Shown: piece after piece, positions 25,024 to 33,677 of the stretch
How the letters are laid out: every line of letters begins with the position of its first letter
Numbering within the stretch: position 1 is the stretch's first letter
Source: Edaphobacter bradus
Lineage (GTDB): Bacteria > Acidobacteriota > Terriglobia > Terriglobales > Acidobacteriaceae
Direction: 5' to 3'
NCBI RefSeq assembly: GCF_025685645.1
Contig: NZ_JAGSYF010000002.1
Span: 992,907-1,056,906, forward strand
Length of the DNA stretch: 64,000 bases
The notes under the pieces: model-generated
Told to the model about the DNA's origin: nothing
What the model saw: the letters and a program-made list of their open reading frames with translations, nothing else
Databases searched by the model: none
Translations under genes and position numbers: made by a program

Positions 25024-25355
25024 AGATTCCACGATACGTGGATTACGTGATGATTGGGTAGTGAGATGGAAGAGCTTCTATGCAACTCTCGCGTATATGC
25101 CCGACTACAATTTGCTGGAGCACAACGGCAAGCAAGTCACCGGGACCATCACTGTCAGCGCCAGAGCCGGCCGCGCACCGAGACGCAGGAGGAGACGGCC
25201 GCTCGTCGCGGAGCTGCATCTGGCGCAGCACGTCGATCACAAAGGGGTTCGCGCTTTTGCGCGAATGCCCCACCTTGGCAACGATGAAGCCGTCGCGAAG
25301 ATGGGGCACCCGAGTGTTGGTGACTGATTCTAGATGTGAGCCACCGGCTGTTGGG
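25024..25355. other. Gene-free stretch between DUF1080 gene and its upstream neighbour
   Basis: Holds the DUF1080 promoter region, about 150 bases of unrecognised formerly coding-like sequence (25066-25240), and a double-hairpin repeat at 25244. Short open frames here read through the repeat and are not considered genes. Confidence 0.5.
25244..25312 (+). repeat. Double-hairpin repeat, copy 3
   Basis: GGGGTTCGCGC-TTTT-GCGCGAATG then CCCCACCTTGGCAAC / GTCGCGAAGATGGGG with loop GATGAAGCC, ending GCACCCG. Close to copies 2 and 6. Confidence 0.88.
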
Positions 25356-26312
25356 CTACTGTACCTCCTCCTTGAAGCGCATCACAAATGCCACCCCGCG
25401 CTCCCGGTTTACCTTTACTGTCGTATCGAAGTCGAGAGCCTCAATTGGGAAAATCCCGGTCTTTCCGGCGACTGAAAGAAATTGGATTGTCCGACCGGAG
25501 TCAAACCAGTAGTCTTTGACGAATTTGCTGCTGCCGTCCTTCAGAATCAAGAATGTGCCCTCTGCCGACGCCCGATCTTGTCCGGATGTCGAGACCATCG
25601 ATGCTTGACGAACCATTGGGTCCGTCATTGCTGTTGAAGGCCGGAAGACACCGGGCAGAACAAGTGGCCGTGCCTCGAGTCTCGCAACTTCCTGCGGAAC
25701 CGATATTGCTGGTGAACGCCGGAAGGCACTGGGCAGAACAAGCGGCCGAGCCTCGCGTCCCACAACTTCCTGCGGAACCGCGAGATCCTGCATTAACTTG
25801 AGAGTGATGCGGGCCTCGTGCTTCAGGACTGGCCGGGGACCTCGGTTTGGAAGGGTGACAAGCTTCTCCGGCCACAGGACCGGAATCGACCATTCGATAG
25901 CATCGCGGCGCGCGTGGCCAGTCCCGTGAATTCTTCCCTCGACATCAACTTTCAGGTGAGAGACTGAGGTTATTTTTGTCGAGATAGGTAATTCAGCACT
26001 AGGCGATATTATGTGATCGAATTCGAGTTGCATCCAGCCCTTACCCCAGAGATGTCCTGGGTCACGAGCCTCCGCGAATCGGCCTTGCAGGTAAGCACCT
26101 CGCGGAAACACAGAAACACCGAACTCACGCAGGGTTCCTGTATCACAAAGAATGGGATCATCGGGTGCAACGGTTTTCGACGAGAGGTTTGCGTCCTCCA
26201 ACGTGCATTGCATGATGGTTCCGGCCGGCACAACGATTTCCTGGCCCCAGAGGGTTGCTTGGGGTACCAGGAAAATTGCAGGGAGTGTAAGTAGTTTGAG
26301 TAGGCTTGTCAT
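25356..26312 (-). CDS. Secreted protein of unknown function with internal 26-residue duplication
   Basis: 318 residues, not recognised. A signal peptide (MTSLLKLLTLPAIFLVPQATL) is followed by EIVVPAGTIMQCTLEDANLSS, a beta-rich opening seen in envelope proteins of this phylum. In the second half a 78-base unit is present twice in tandem (25623-25778), each giving EARPLVLP within a VPQEV...FRxS frame; it forms a Pro-rich linker. The start has AGGAGGTGG upstream, so the longer frame to 26534 is rejected. Base composition is less GC-rich than the neighbours. No partner gene is evident. Confidence 0.72.
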   Translation of the reverse strand: MTSLLKLLTLPAIFLVPQATLWGQEIVVPAGTIMQCTLEDANLSSKTVAPDDPILCDTGTLREFGVSVFPRGAYLQGRFAEARDPGHLWGKGWMQLEFDHIISPSAELPISTKITSVSHLKVDVEGRIHGTGHARRDAIEWSIPVLWPEKLVTLPNRGPRPVLKHEARITLKLMQDLAVPQEVVGREARPLVLPSAFRRSPAISVPQEVARLEARPLVLPGVFRPSTAMTDPMVRQASMVSTSGQDRASAEGTFLILKDGSSKFVKDYWFDSGRTIQFLSVAGKTGIFPIEALDFDTTVKVNRERGVAFVMRFKEEVQ

Positions 26313-26677
26313 GGGCCACCTCCTAGCGGATTGGTCACCTGCCAAGTTAAAGCAGGTTAAATCCATTAGCTGACAGGTGACGGATTGAAGGCCGGGCTCC
26401 GACGAGCCGACCTCGCTACGATCATGGACCTGCAGTCCTTGCACGTCAATTGATGAGCATCGTTGTTGCTCGCCATGTACACTGGCACCCGGTCCACGCA
26501 GGTTTTCGAGGCTGCGGACGTAGCGTCGCCGCACATCCGCCCCCGGAACATCATGACCGCCGCTCAGTACTCGCTGGGCGATCCGGGACAGCTTGAATGA
26601 GCCATCACGAACTCAAGAGCCAGAAGGCGGCGAGCGGGAGGCTGTGGTATTCGATGCGCTGCTAGGCGTCGCGCGAC
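26313..26677. other. Gene-free stretch with long-spaced inverted repeat
   Basis: Contains GTCACCTG (about 26334) and CAGGTGAC (about 26376), an eight-base inverted pair just upstream of the preceding minus-strand gene, possibly regulatory. The remainder (26400-26677) has no supported gene. Confidence 0.45.
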
Positions 26678-27139
26678 TCACTTTACATAAGTAAATGTGC
26701 CGCACAGGTCGGTTGAGTTCGAGATTGCGTCGAAGGTGAAGACGGGCGGCTTCTCTCCGGAGAAGAAGGCGAGCTGCAGGGAGTTTCTTGCCGCGTAGGT
26801 GACCATCCAATGAACATCCTCGGAGCCGCAGAGGGAGTTTTTGTGCAGGAATTTCTTCTCGGCGGGGATGTTGAGGCGGTAGAGACTGCCGGTGCGGGCG
26901 GCGTTGGAGTCGGTGTCGAAGACGGCGGCGAGCTCGGTTGCGTTGAGGTCGCGGACGCGGGAGATGGGGGTGGTGGAGAAGTTGATGGTCAGCTTTTCGT
27001 CGGCGAGGGTGATGTCGCCGGTGATGGATCGGGCGGTGTTGCTTGCGGCTCGCCAGTAGCCCCTCTCCTCGGCCTGGGTGGTAAGGGTGAGGAGGAGGAG
27101 CGACGCGGCGAGGATATTCAGTGAGCTTGCACGCTTCAT
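26678..27139 (-). CDS. Small secreted protein of unknown function
   Basis: 153 residues with a clear signal peptide (MKRASSLNILAASLLLLTLTTQA). The mature part is beta-rich (SITGDITLADEKLTINF, LNATELAAVFD) and carries two Cys residues (CGSED and LCGTF) that could form a disulfide. No family recognised. It begins 49 bases after the stop of the Bax-inhibitor-like gene on the same strand, so the two may be cotranscribed. Confidence 0.7.
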   Translation of the reverse strand: MKRASSLNILAASLLLLTLTTQAEERGYWRAASNTARSITGDITLADEKLTINFSTTPISRVRDLNATELAAVFDTDSNAARTGSLYRLNIPAEKKFLHKNSLCGSEDVHWMVTYAARNSLQLAFFSGEKPPVFTFDAISNSTDLCGTFTYVK

Positions 27140-27188
27140 CTCTTCAGGATGACATCTCGAAGCGGGTTTGAGGAAGGTGGGGCGATGC

Positions 27189-27851
27189 TTAGTCTCTGCG
27201 GCGCCCGCCCATCAGCTGGAGGACGGCGAGGAAGATGTTGATGGCGTCGAGATAGATGGAGAGAGCGAGCGAGACGGCGGAGAGGCCGTCTCCGCCGGCG
27301 CGGATGCGGGCGAAGTCGCCTACGGTGAGCAGGGAGAAGATGCCGAGGGTGAGCCAGGAGTAGGTGTCCGGCGAGAGGAAGTGGAAGAACATGCTGGCGA
27401 TGCCGGCGATGATGAGCAGGAGCAGCGCGGCGAATCCGATGCCGGCGATGCGGCGGTAGTTGATGTTGAAGAGGTAGGCAACGCAGCCCATGACGGCCAT
27501 GCCGCAACCGGTCGTGGCGGCGGCGTTGAAGACCATGCTGCTGCCGAAGGTGTGGATGTAGCGCTGGATGAGCGGGCCGATCTCCCATCCCATGAAGTAG
27601 GTGAGGGTGAGGAAGAGGCCGAGCGCGACAGCAGGGCTGGCCTTGCGCGTGAGGTTGATGGCGAAGACGAGTCCGATGACGACGATGAAGCCGACGAAGG
27701 TTCCCCAGGCAGGCGCTGTGGCGACTCCGACGGAGGTGATGAAGAAGCCAAGCGAGGTGATGCCGAGCACCTTGGCGAGCAGCGAGGAGGTCTCCTCGCG
27801 GGGGACGTCGATGATGGTGGGGTAACTGTTGTTCAGGCGGTAGCCGTTCAT
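27189..27851 (-). CDS. Bax inhibitor-1/YccA family membrane protein
   Basis: 220-residue integral membrane protein with seven hydrophobic segments, e.g. GITSLGFFITSVGVATAP, IVVIGLVFAINLT, ALLLLIIAGIASMFFHF. The conserved family helix is FSLLTVGDFARIRAG...LSIYLDAINIFLAVLQLMGG, where the aspartates correspond to the pH-sensing/calcium-leak pair. The start at ATG 27851 is preferred; a GTG at 27875 adds eight residues. Bacterial members are calcium-leak channels or FtsH-interacting proteins. Confidence 0.92.
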   Translation of the reverse strand: MNGYRLNNSYPTIIDVPREETSSLLAKVLGITSLGFFITSVGVATAPAWGTFVGFIVVIGLVFAINLTRKASPAVALGLFLTLTYFMGWEIGPLIQRYIHTFGSSMVFNAAATTGCGMAVMGCVAYLFNINYRRIAGIGFAALLLLIIAGIASMFFHFLSPDTYSWLTLGIFSLLTVGDFARIRAGGDGLSAVSLALSIYLDAINIFLAVLQLMGGRRRD

Positions 27852-28197
27852 GGGTATGTGGTTTCGCTCCAACACTATTGGACGACTTTACGGACGATTT
27901 GTCATGTGGTTCGCTACACGAGCTTGACGTAAGTGACGGCGTTCTCAGTGAGGTGCTTGCCCAGAAGACTAGGGGTTTCGATAGTTGACTGGCTGAAAAC
28001 GGCAGGTCTATCTTGATCGCCGAGCGCTCTCCGTAGACGTCGGTGTCCGCCTCTTTTGCCGGCTCAATGGATTGAAGAGACGACTCGACCGGCCCGGCAA
28101 CCCTCTATCCATCGCTTCGATAGCAGAGGATCTCTTCGTTGCCTTGGATCAGAGATGCCGAATCTTCGAACGAGCGAAATGAAAGGATGGAACCATT
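27852..28197. other. Gene-free stretch with a possible frameshifted relic on the minus strand
   Basis: On the minus strand, codons from about 28093 down read through DTDVYGERSAIKIDLPFSAS, then after a one-base shift LLGKHLTENAVTYVKLV and a stop at about 27916. The two parts look like one former coding sequence. No family can be named. The promoter of the OmpA-like gene should lie in 28100-28190. Confidence 0.35.
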
Positions 28198-29127
28198 ATG
28201 GAAGCGAGCAAGAAACGCAGCTCCGCACTCGTCGGAATCCTGACTCTCGCCGTACTGGCTTTAGCGAGCACCGTGGGTTACTCCCAGGACATCAAGGTTG
28301 AAGGCGTGATCAAAGCACGCAGCGGTCCCACGATGATCCTGGAGACCAGCGGGGATCCGAACCTCGCTGTCCAGCTGACGGAAGGCACGAGTGTAGGTCA
28401 GGTACAAGGGATGTTTAAGGCGCGCAAGAAGGAGATGTCGATGGCCGCCCTCATCCCGGGACTTCCGGTCAAAGTGCAGGGGTTCCACGACGCTCATAGT
28501 CAGCTGGTTGCGACATCGGTCAGTTTCAAGGGTAACGATCTGGAGCGAGCCCAGGTCATCCAGGCTGGTATGCATGAAACAAAGATGAAGGCGGAGCAGA
28601 ACGAAGCAGAGATAGCGAAGCACAAAGAAGAGCTGGCGAGACAGAACGCAGAGCTCGAAAAACACAGGGGGGAACTGACGGAACAACAGAGGAAGATCGC
28701 CGAAAACAAGGCCGCGATTGAGGCGAATACAGCACGCTTCGGCCAATTGGACGACTACTACATCATGGACGAGGTCACGGTTCTGTTCGCGAACGGATCG
28801 TCCAAGCTTGATCCTCAGTACAACTCCCCGCTCCTGGCATTGGGGCAGAAGGCGAAGACGGTTCAGGGCTACATGATCGAGGTGAAGGGCTATGCCTCTA
28901 GCAGTGGCAGCGCCGCGGTCAACCAGACGATAAGCGAAAACCGCGCCAACAGCGTCACCAATTTCCTGCTGCAGCAGTGCCATATTCCTCTGACCAACAT
29001 GCTTGCTCCAGGTGCAATGGGAGAGACCCATCAGGTTGCCACCAACAAAACCGTTGAAGCGGAGGCTCAGAATCGGCGTGTCGTGGTGAGGGTATTGCAG
29101 AACAAAGCTATCGCAGGAATTGAGTAA
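28198..29127 (+). CDS. OmpA family protein with coiled coil
   Basis: 309-residue exported protein. After the signal peptide (ends near VGYSQ) comes a small beta-barrel-like domain (VEGVIKARSGPTMILET, LPVKVQGFHD), a long charged coiled coil (about 120-185, rich in Glu/Lys/Gln) and a C-terminal OmpA peptidoglycan-binding domain (about 190-300): VTVLFANGSSKLDPQY, IEVKGYASSSG, SENRANSVTNFLLQ. It probably tethers the outer membrane to the cell wall. AAAGGATGG precedes the ATG. A strong terminator lies 165 bases downstream. Confidence 0.9.
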   Translation: MEASKKRSSALVGILTLAVLALASTVGYSQDIKVEGVIKARSGPTMILETSGDPNLAVQLTEGTSVGQVQGMFKARKKEMSMAALIPGLPVKVQGFHDAHSQLVATSVSFKGNDLERAQVIQAGMHETKMKAEQNEAEIAKHKEELARQNAELEKHRGELTEQQRKIAENKAAIEANTARFGQLDDYYIMDEVTVLFANGSSKLDPQYNSPLLALGQKAKTVQGYMIEVKGYASSSGSAAVNQTISENRANSVTNFLLQQCHIPLTNMLAPGAMGETHQVATNKTVEAEAQNRRVVVRVLQNKAIAGIE

Positions 29128-29198
29128 TATTTCGGGTTGAGCCGTTGTTTGCGCCGGATGGGCGTGAGCGGGCGGAGAAGCTGACGTTATCATGGCGT

Positions 29199-29290
29199 GT
29201 TGTACCCCTCCCCCCTACTTTTCGTGCAAAATCTTCCATCCAGATGGTTTAGGTCTGGACTTACCTGTGCACTTCTGATGCCAAAGTCAT
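29199..29290. repeat. GTACCCC-type dispersed repeat, second copy
   Basis: TTGTACCCCTCCCCCCTAC, then TTCGTGCAAAATCTTCCATCC and GATGGTTTAGG with TGGACTT, and CCAAAGTCATGAAAA. The order of blocks matches 5967-6080. Confidence 0.6.
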
Positions 29291-29291
29291 G

Positions 29292-29330
29292 AAAAGCAGA
29301 AAGCCCGGCGGTGTGCCGGGCTTTGCTTTG
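29292..29330 (+). terminator. Rho-independent terminator downstream of OmpA-like gene
   Basis: AAAGCCCGGC-GGTGT-GCCGGGCTTT, flanked by AAAGCAG / GCTTTG, giving A-run and U-run on either side; it could work in both directions. Confidence 0.85.
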
Positions 29331-29502
29331 TTCCTGATTTAAGGTTATCAGGGGTGTCAAGGGTGGGTGTGGAAATCGGGGCAGAACGGAATGCCATACG
29401 GGTGTACTACCTTGTGTCCGATGATGTGGTTCGGGTCGTCCGAGTGCTTCATGGAAGAGGGATATTGGATTTCTGTTTGAGGACGGAGGTGAAGTGGAGT
29501 AA

Positions 29503-29569
29503 GCGGTTCGCGCTTTGCGCGAATGGCCCACATCTGGCGATAAGGCCGCCAGATGTGGGGCATCCAATT
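29503..29569 (+). repeat. Double-hairpin repeat, copy 4
   Basis: GCGGTTCGCGC-TTT-GCGCGAATG, then CCCACATCTGGCG / CGCCAGATGTGGGG with loop ATAAGGC, a perfect stem whose sequence differs from copies 2, 3 and 6. Followed by several GGGCCACCC units up to 29662. Confidence 0.88.
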
Positions 29570-29741
29570 GGTAAGTTTTGTGCAGATATGGGCCACCCAG
29601 CCCACCCGTCCTTGGCTGGTTTTGAGGTCGTGGCTGCGAGATGGTTATGTGTGGGCCACCCGTCCAGATCATCTGTTCCTTGACCAAGTCGAATTTAGTT
29701 TCGACCGAGTTACATTTTCGATGAAAATTGCACAAATAACC

Positions 29742-29770
29742 TTGACTGACTAAATAGATTCGGATATATT
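29742..29770 (+). promoter_or_regulatory. Sigma-70-type promoter
   Basis: TTGACT (29742-29747), 17-base spacer, TATATT (29765-29770). It points towards the beta-propeller gene, whose ATG is 388 bases downstream, leaving a long leader that contains the 27-bp tandem repeat. Confidence 0.65.
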
Positions 29771-29844
29771 TGCGCATCGTTCTGCCTCTTGTATCGGCAG
29801 CGGCCGACCAAGGGGAGTTCGTGATTAGAGTCACTCTCTCCTCA

Positions 29845-29925
29845 CCCCAGGCTACAATTCCCGGTCCCCAACTCAGGGTTACAATTTCGGGTTCCCAACT
29901 CAGGGTTACAATTTCCGGTTCCCAA
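29845..29925. repeat. 27-bp tandem repeat, three units
   Basis: Units 29845-29871, 29872-29898 and 29899-29925. Units 2 and 3 begin CTCAGGGTTACAATTTC and differ by one base; unit 1 is more diverged (CCCCAGGCTACAATTCC). No spacers, so not a CRISPR. It lies in the leader of the downstream gene. Confidence 0.85.
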
Positions 29926-30157
29926 ATTGATAAGCCAAGTCCCCTCCGGGGCCATGGATGCACATCGGTTCGATGACGCTCGCCACGACGTCTCCCGAAA
30001 GGAGAGCCGCGCGCCCCCCCCACCCCCGCAACCGACGTGGCCACCATCACCCGCGAAGGAAGAAGAACCCAACTGAAATTTTCAGTAGGGCGAATCCGAC
30101 AGTCACTATCCATTAGCAAAAACCGAACTCAACTTCTATCGAAAGGCGGGATTTGTA

Positions 30158-31228
30158 ATGAAAAACCACTCCACACATTGGCGGTTAGCAGTTGTGATCA
30201 GGGTAGCACTGCTTGTCCTAATAGCAGGGCTCGCCGGCATCCAAAGCTATGCTCAAGCTACCGACTCTCTATTTGTCGGGGACGTGAATGATAACACAGT
30301 GAAACAATTCGATGCCACCTCCGGGGCATTCCAGGGTGTCTTCGTGAAACATTCGCTGGGTGGCCTAAAGGGACCGCGAGGTTTGATCTTTGACTCTGGG
30401 GGTAACCTGCTTGTCTCTGTTCAGTTCACCACTACTTCCGCACCTGGGGAGATTCTGCAGTACGGCCAGGATGGCGCGGTGTTGAACCCCATTGTGTCCA
30501 ACAGCGACCCTAATGCGCCAACAGCGCCCCGTGGAATGATTCTTTCGACTAACGATCTATTCGTAGCCAATCTCACCGACGAACCCAACAAGAACGCGCC
30601 TCCGACTCCTGGTAGCTTGCTGAAATATTCGATTGCCGGGCAACTGATCGGTGCTTTAACGCCACCTGCGGGGGCATTGCCCTCGGGTGCTGAGTTCCAT
30701 CCACGTGCCGTGGTCCTGGGGCCTGACGGTCTCCTGTACGTGTCAAACTTTCCCGACCTTCGCACGGGATTGGGAGGACAAGTTCTGCGGTTCTACCCAG
30801 CCACGGGGGCATTAAAGGACGTGCTCATTAGCAGCAGCGGTGGTACCACCTGCGATTGCGTGAATGAGCTCAACCGGCCCGAGGGACTGGTCTTTGGTCC
30901 CGATGGCGATCTCTACATTACGAGCTTTCGAGCCAATTCAAGCGATACCGACAAAATCCTTATATTTCATGGCAGCACCTATGTGGGCCAGATCGAGCTC
31001 GACACAGCGGGTGCGCCGCGTGCCTTCGCCCAGGCTCTGTTGTTCGGCCCTGGGGGACGGCTCTTCGTCCCAATCAGTGGCAATGGGCCAGATACAGGAT
31101 CGGTACGTTCCTATGACGTGAGCACTCACATGTTCGAGGTCGTCGTTCCCTCGGGAGGGCCATTGGGAGCGGGGTGGTATCTGACCTTTGGGAAGACCAA
31201 TCCCTCCACCCTTAGCTACAGTCAGTAG
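30158..31228 (+). CDS. Secreted NHL/SMP-30-like beta-propeller protein
   Basis: 356 residues. A signal peptide (ending near IQSYAQ, about residue 33) is followed by propeller blades with the repeated pattern GPxGLxFxxxGxLx[54 protein letters not shown] and [15 protein letters not shown]. Each blade marks a NHL-type strand set. A Cys pair (TTCDCVNE) could bind metal or form a disulfide. Function is unknown; related proteins act as lactonases or as surface scaffolds. GAAAGGCGGGA precedes the start. Confidence 0.82.
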   Translation: MKNHSTHWRLAVVIRVALLVLIAGLAGIQSYAQATDSLFVGDVNDNTVKQFDATSGAFQGVFVKHSLGGLKGPRGLIFDSGGNLLVSVQFTTTSAPGEILQYGQDGAVLNPIVSNSDPNAPTAPRGMILSTNDLFVANLTDEPNKNAPPTPGSLLKYSIAGQLIGALTPPAGALPSGAEFHPRAVVLGPDGLLYVSNFPDLRTGLGGQVLRFYPATGALKDVLISSSGGTTCDCVNELNRPEGLVFGPDGDLYITSFRANSSDTDKILIFHGSTYVGQIELDTAGAPRAFAQALLFGPGGRLFVPISGNGPDTGSVRSYDVSTHMFEVVVPSGGPLGAGWYLTFGKTNPSTLSYSQ

Positions 31229-31297
31229 CGCAATGGAGACCCGGGACTACCGCCAAGAGCACTCCGGCGGCTAAGTAGAAACCACAAGAGTACAGAC

Positions 31298-31324
31298 GGC
31301 GTGGGCTTCGTCGTAGGAGAGGCG
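31298..31324. repeat. 27-base fragment identical to part of asnS
   Basis: Exact match to 36994-37020 inside the asnS gene, in the same orientation (the minus-strand codons for RLSYDEAHA). Resemblance continues for a few bases on the right with a small gap. It lies just before a double-hairpin repeat. Confidence 0.75.
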
Positions 31325-31335
31325 GGGAAAAGAGT

Positions 31336-31395
31336 GCGGTCGAGCTTCGCTCGATGTCCCACCCATCGCAAGAGGCGCGATGGATGGGGCACCCG
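31336..31395 (+). repeat. Double-hairpin repeat, copy 5
   Basis: GGTCGAGC-TTC-GCTCGATG replaces GGTTCGCGC/GCGCGAATG as first hairpin, and CCCACCCATCGC / GCGATGGATGGGG is the second, ending GCACCCGG. Both stems differ from other copies yet still pair. Confidence 0.85.
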
Positions 31396-31416
31396 GCTGT
31401 TTAGATATGGACCGAA

Positions 31417-32196
31417 CTAGAACGAGAAGTCGTGAACCAGTCGAACGACATCGACCGTCATCGACCCCAGACCGAACGCAGCAGCGCCGACGGCGGAGCC
31501 GGTGCCCGTAACCTGCGCGTTGGAGTTGACAGCCATCTGGATTTCAACCGTATACGTCCCAACGCCTACGTTCGGAAAGATGAAGTTGTAGGTGTGCGCG
31601 CTGGTAGTTTGCAGAACCAGCCCGATCGTCGATGTGAAGCTGCAACTGCCGGTGGTAGTTCCGACAGTCACCACGCAGTCGCTCAAGGATTGGGTCAGCG
31701 TCTGGACGCGGGAATCGATTGTGACCCCGTACGCCCCTCCGATGGGTTGGCAGCCAAGAATGCCCGCCTCGCAGGCGGCCACCGGATAGGCGGTTGCAAC
31801 TACGTTGCCCGCTCCGTCGAGCAGGACTGCCCTTTCGTAAACGCCGCCCAACGCCGTGGCGGTGCTTGTGCTGCCGGTTTTCGTCCTCGTCGTAGTGCTG
31901 GTGTAGAGGCCGGTAACCATAGAAGGCGAAACAAACAGGGACGTACTGTTGGACACCTTGACCGTTGCGTCCATGACGGGAACGAAGTTGTCTGGTGTGA
32001 CGGCCACTGCCGCGCCGCTAAATATGTCGTGACAGCTCAGCGGCGCCGTCCCGATGTTAGAGGCATTGCTCACAGTGCACCCTACTGCTGAGGTGTAGGC
32101 CGCTGTCGCCTTCGAGCTGGGCGTCTGTGCCGCGGCCATTCCGGTAACCAAAAGTGAGAGAATCGCTATACCTAAGGGTTTCTTCGCGTTCGTCAT
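31417..32196 (-). CDS. Secreted protein of unknown function
   Basis: 259 residues with a signal peptide (ends near GMAAAQ). The mature protein is rich in Thr, Ser, Val and Gly, with three Cys-containing turns (VGCTVSN, LSCHDIF, ACEAGILGC) and a beta-sandwich-like C-terminal half (AHTYNFIFPNVGVGTYTVE). No family recognised. AAGGAGAAA stands ten bases before the ATG. Monocistronic as far as can be seen. Confidence 0.7.
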   Translation of the reverse strand: MTNAKKPLGIAILSLLVTGMAAAQTPSSKATAAYTSAVGCTVSNASNIGTAPLSCHDIFSGAAVAVTPDNFVPVMDATVKVSNSTSLFVSPSMVTGLYTSTTTRTKTGSTSTATALGGVYERAVLLDGAGNVVATAYPVAACEAGILGCQPIGGAYGVTIDSRVQTLTQSLSDCVVTVGTTTGSCSFTSTIGLVLQTTSAHTYNFIFPNVGVGTYTVEIQMAVNSNAQVTGTGSAVGAAAFGLGSMTVDVVRLVHDFSF

Positions 32197-32623
32197 TTTC
32201 GCATTTTCTCCTTGAGATTTTTTGAAAAATCCGAATTCGAGGCAGCCCGAACGGTAGTGTGGTTCCGCACCGATTTATAAAAACGCAAAGATCGGCGGCG
32301 CTCACCAGTCAGGTTCATGCCGAATGCCAGCTACTGGCTCCCTCGGTCGAGATAAGGGTTGCCGACAGGCTTCGACAGAAGCCTTCGAAGGTAATATGTA
32401 TTGCCCGTTTGGGCTTACTCTTACTTTCGCTTGCTGCACTTGAGGTTCCAACTGATTCGTACGCAAAATGAGCCGTTTAGAACATTTTTGCTGAACGGGT
32501 AATGCACAAAAGTGCACTCTAGTGGGGAAAAAGTAATCATCTAGTGGAAAAAGTGCCATCTGTGTTCAGGTGTGGGCCGCCCAGGCGTTGGTTCATTAGA
32601 CAGGAGCAAGAAGGAGCATCGCG
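32197..32623. other. Gene-free stretch between divergent secreted-protein genes
   Basis: No gene. TGCAC-AAAA-GTGCA (32503-32516) is followed by two near-identical AT-rich direct repeats, TCTAGTGGGGAAAAAGT (32518) and TCTAGTGGAAAAAGT (32540), 22 bases apart, about 85-105 bases before the next start; they may be regulator sites. Confidence 0.4.
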
Positions 32624-33097
32624 ATGCTGATGGGATTCTGGTTGCTGATGATGGCTGCTACGAGTGCGGCGTTTGCACCTATCAGGGTGTATGAAGGAAC
32701 GTGGACGCTGGTTGCGGCTCATACGATGGCCGGTGAGGGCAAGCCGGATACGATCGTCAACCATTGCACTGAAGGGACGGCGTTCTATGCGTGCGAGCAG
32801 GTAGTGAATGGGAAGTCGCTGGCATTAGTCGTGTTTACTGCTACGGATGATCCGACGAAGTTTCATACGCAGCCGGTGCTTGCGAACGGGCAGGCAAATG
32901 GGCGGGGTGACCTTACGATTGTTGGAGATCACTGGACCTTTCTGGGCTCGGGGAAAGATGACAGCGGGAAGCAGGTCTTCTACCGGACCGAGAACGTCTT
33001 CACGGGACGGGACAAGATTCATTTCGAGCAGTACGAGTCTGGGGATAACACGACCTGGGTAAAAAAGAATGCAGGGGATGAGGTCAGGGTGCAGTGA
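32624..33097 (+). CDS. Small secreted protein of unknown function
   Basis: 157 residues. Signal peptide MLMGFWLLMMAATSAAFA, then a beta-barrel-like domain with the opening YEGTWTLVA, two Cys (NHCTEG, YACEQ) and later RTENVFTGRDKIHFEQYES, reminiscent of DUF1579-like lipocalin-type proteins. AAGGAG stands seven bases before the start. No partner gene. Confidence 0.72.
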   Translation: MLMGFWLLMMAATSAAFAPIRVYEGTWTLVAAHTMAGEGKPDTIVNHCTEGTAFYACEQVVNGKSLALVVFTATDDPTKFHTQPVLANGQANGRGDLTIVGDHWTFLGSGKDDSGKQVFYRTENVFTGRDKIHFEQYESGDNTTWVKKNAGDEVRVQ

Positions 33098-33200
33098 CCC
33101 CCTTCCCCCGGGTTGAAGGCATTTGCCAATCAGCTTTGAACCAGGAACTTGTTGGCCAGGGAGGCAGGGTGTGACTGCCCTGCCACCTGGCTGGAGCGAG

Positions 33201-33677
33201 CTAGGCTGCCTGCATGACCTTCTTCAGGCGCTCTTGCATGTCCTTGGGTGAGACATCTTCGATGTGGGTGGCGATGCCCCAGAGGTGTCCGAAGGGATCC
33301 TGGATGAAGCCGGAGCGATCTCCGTAGAACTGGTCCTTAACCTCCCTGAGGAGCTTCGCGCCCTCTGTGGTTGCGCGCTTCACGACGTCGTCGACGTCGG
33401 GAAGGTAGACGTAGAGGCTCACCGGGCTGCCGCCGATGGTGGCAGCGCTGGTGTATCCCGCGCCCATGCTGGGATTTTCGTCGGCCAGCATGATGTGCGA
33501 GTTGCCGATCTTGAGCTCGGCGTGACCGATCTTGCCGTCGGGGCCGGGCATGCGCATGATTTCGGTGGCTCCGAAGACTTTCTTGTAGTAATCGATGGCT
33601 TGCGCGGCGCCCCTGACGATCAAGTAAGGCGTGACGGAGTTGTAGCCCTGGGGAATGTACGAGACTTTTTCTGCCAT
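33201..33677 (-). CDS. VOC family (glyoxalase/bleomycin-resistance fold) protein
   Basis: 158 residues, PhnB-like subgroup. The opening is YNSVTPYLIVRGAAQAIDYY, then KVFGATEIMRMPGPDGKIGH, and the second module ends FIQDPFGHLWGIATHIEDVS. The His of KIGHAEL and later acidic residues could bind metal, but the catalytic Glu set of true glyoxalases is not obvious, so substrate is unknown. TTGAGGTGAAC precedes the start. Confidence 0.9.
   Translation of the reverse strand: MAEKVSYIPQGYNSVTPYLIVRGAAQAIDYYKKVFGATEIMRMPGPDGKIGHAELKIGNSHIMLADENPSMGAGYTSAATIGGSPVSLYVYLPDVDDVVKRATTEGAKLLREVKDQFYGDRSGFIQDPFGHLWGIATHIEDVSPKDMQERLKKVMQAA

Larger units (their letters stand above)
29128..30157. other. Repeat-rich gene-free kilobase
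   Basis: No gene is supported. It contains, in order, a GTACCCC-type repeat (29199-29290), a terminator (29292-29330), a double-hairpin repeat (29503-29569) with trailing GGGCCACCC units to 29662, a consensus promoter (29742-29770) and a 27-bp tandem repeat (29845-29925). A 309-codon open frame on the minus strand spans it but reads through all these repeats. Confidence 0.6.

Noticed and set aside
29845..29925. Possible CRISPR array
   Set aside because: Units are contiguous without spacers and no cas genes are present.
29190..30119. 309-codon open frame on the minus strand
   Set aside because: It runs through a terminator, two dispersed repeats and the 27-bp tandem repeat; no coding signal beyond openness.
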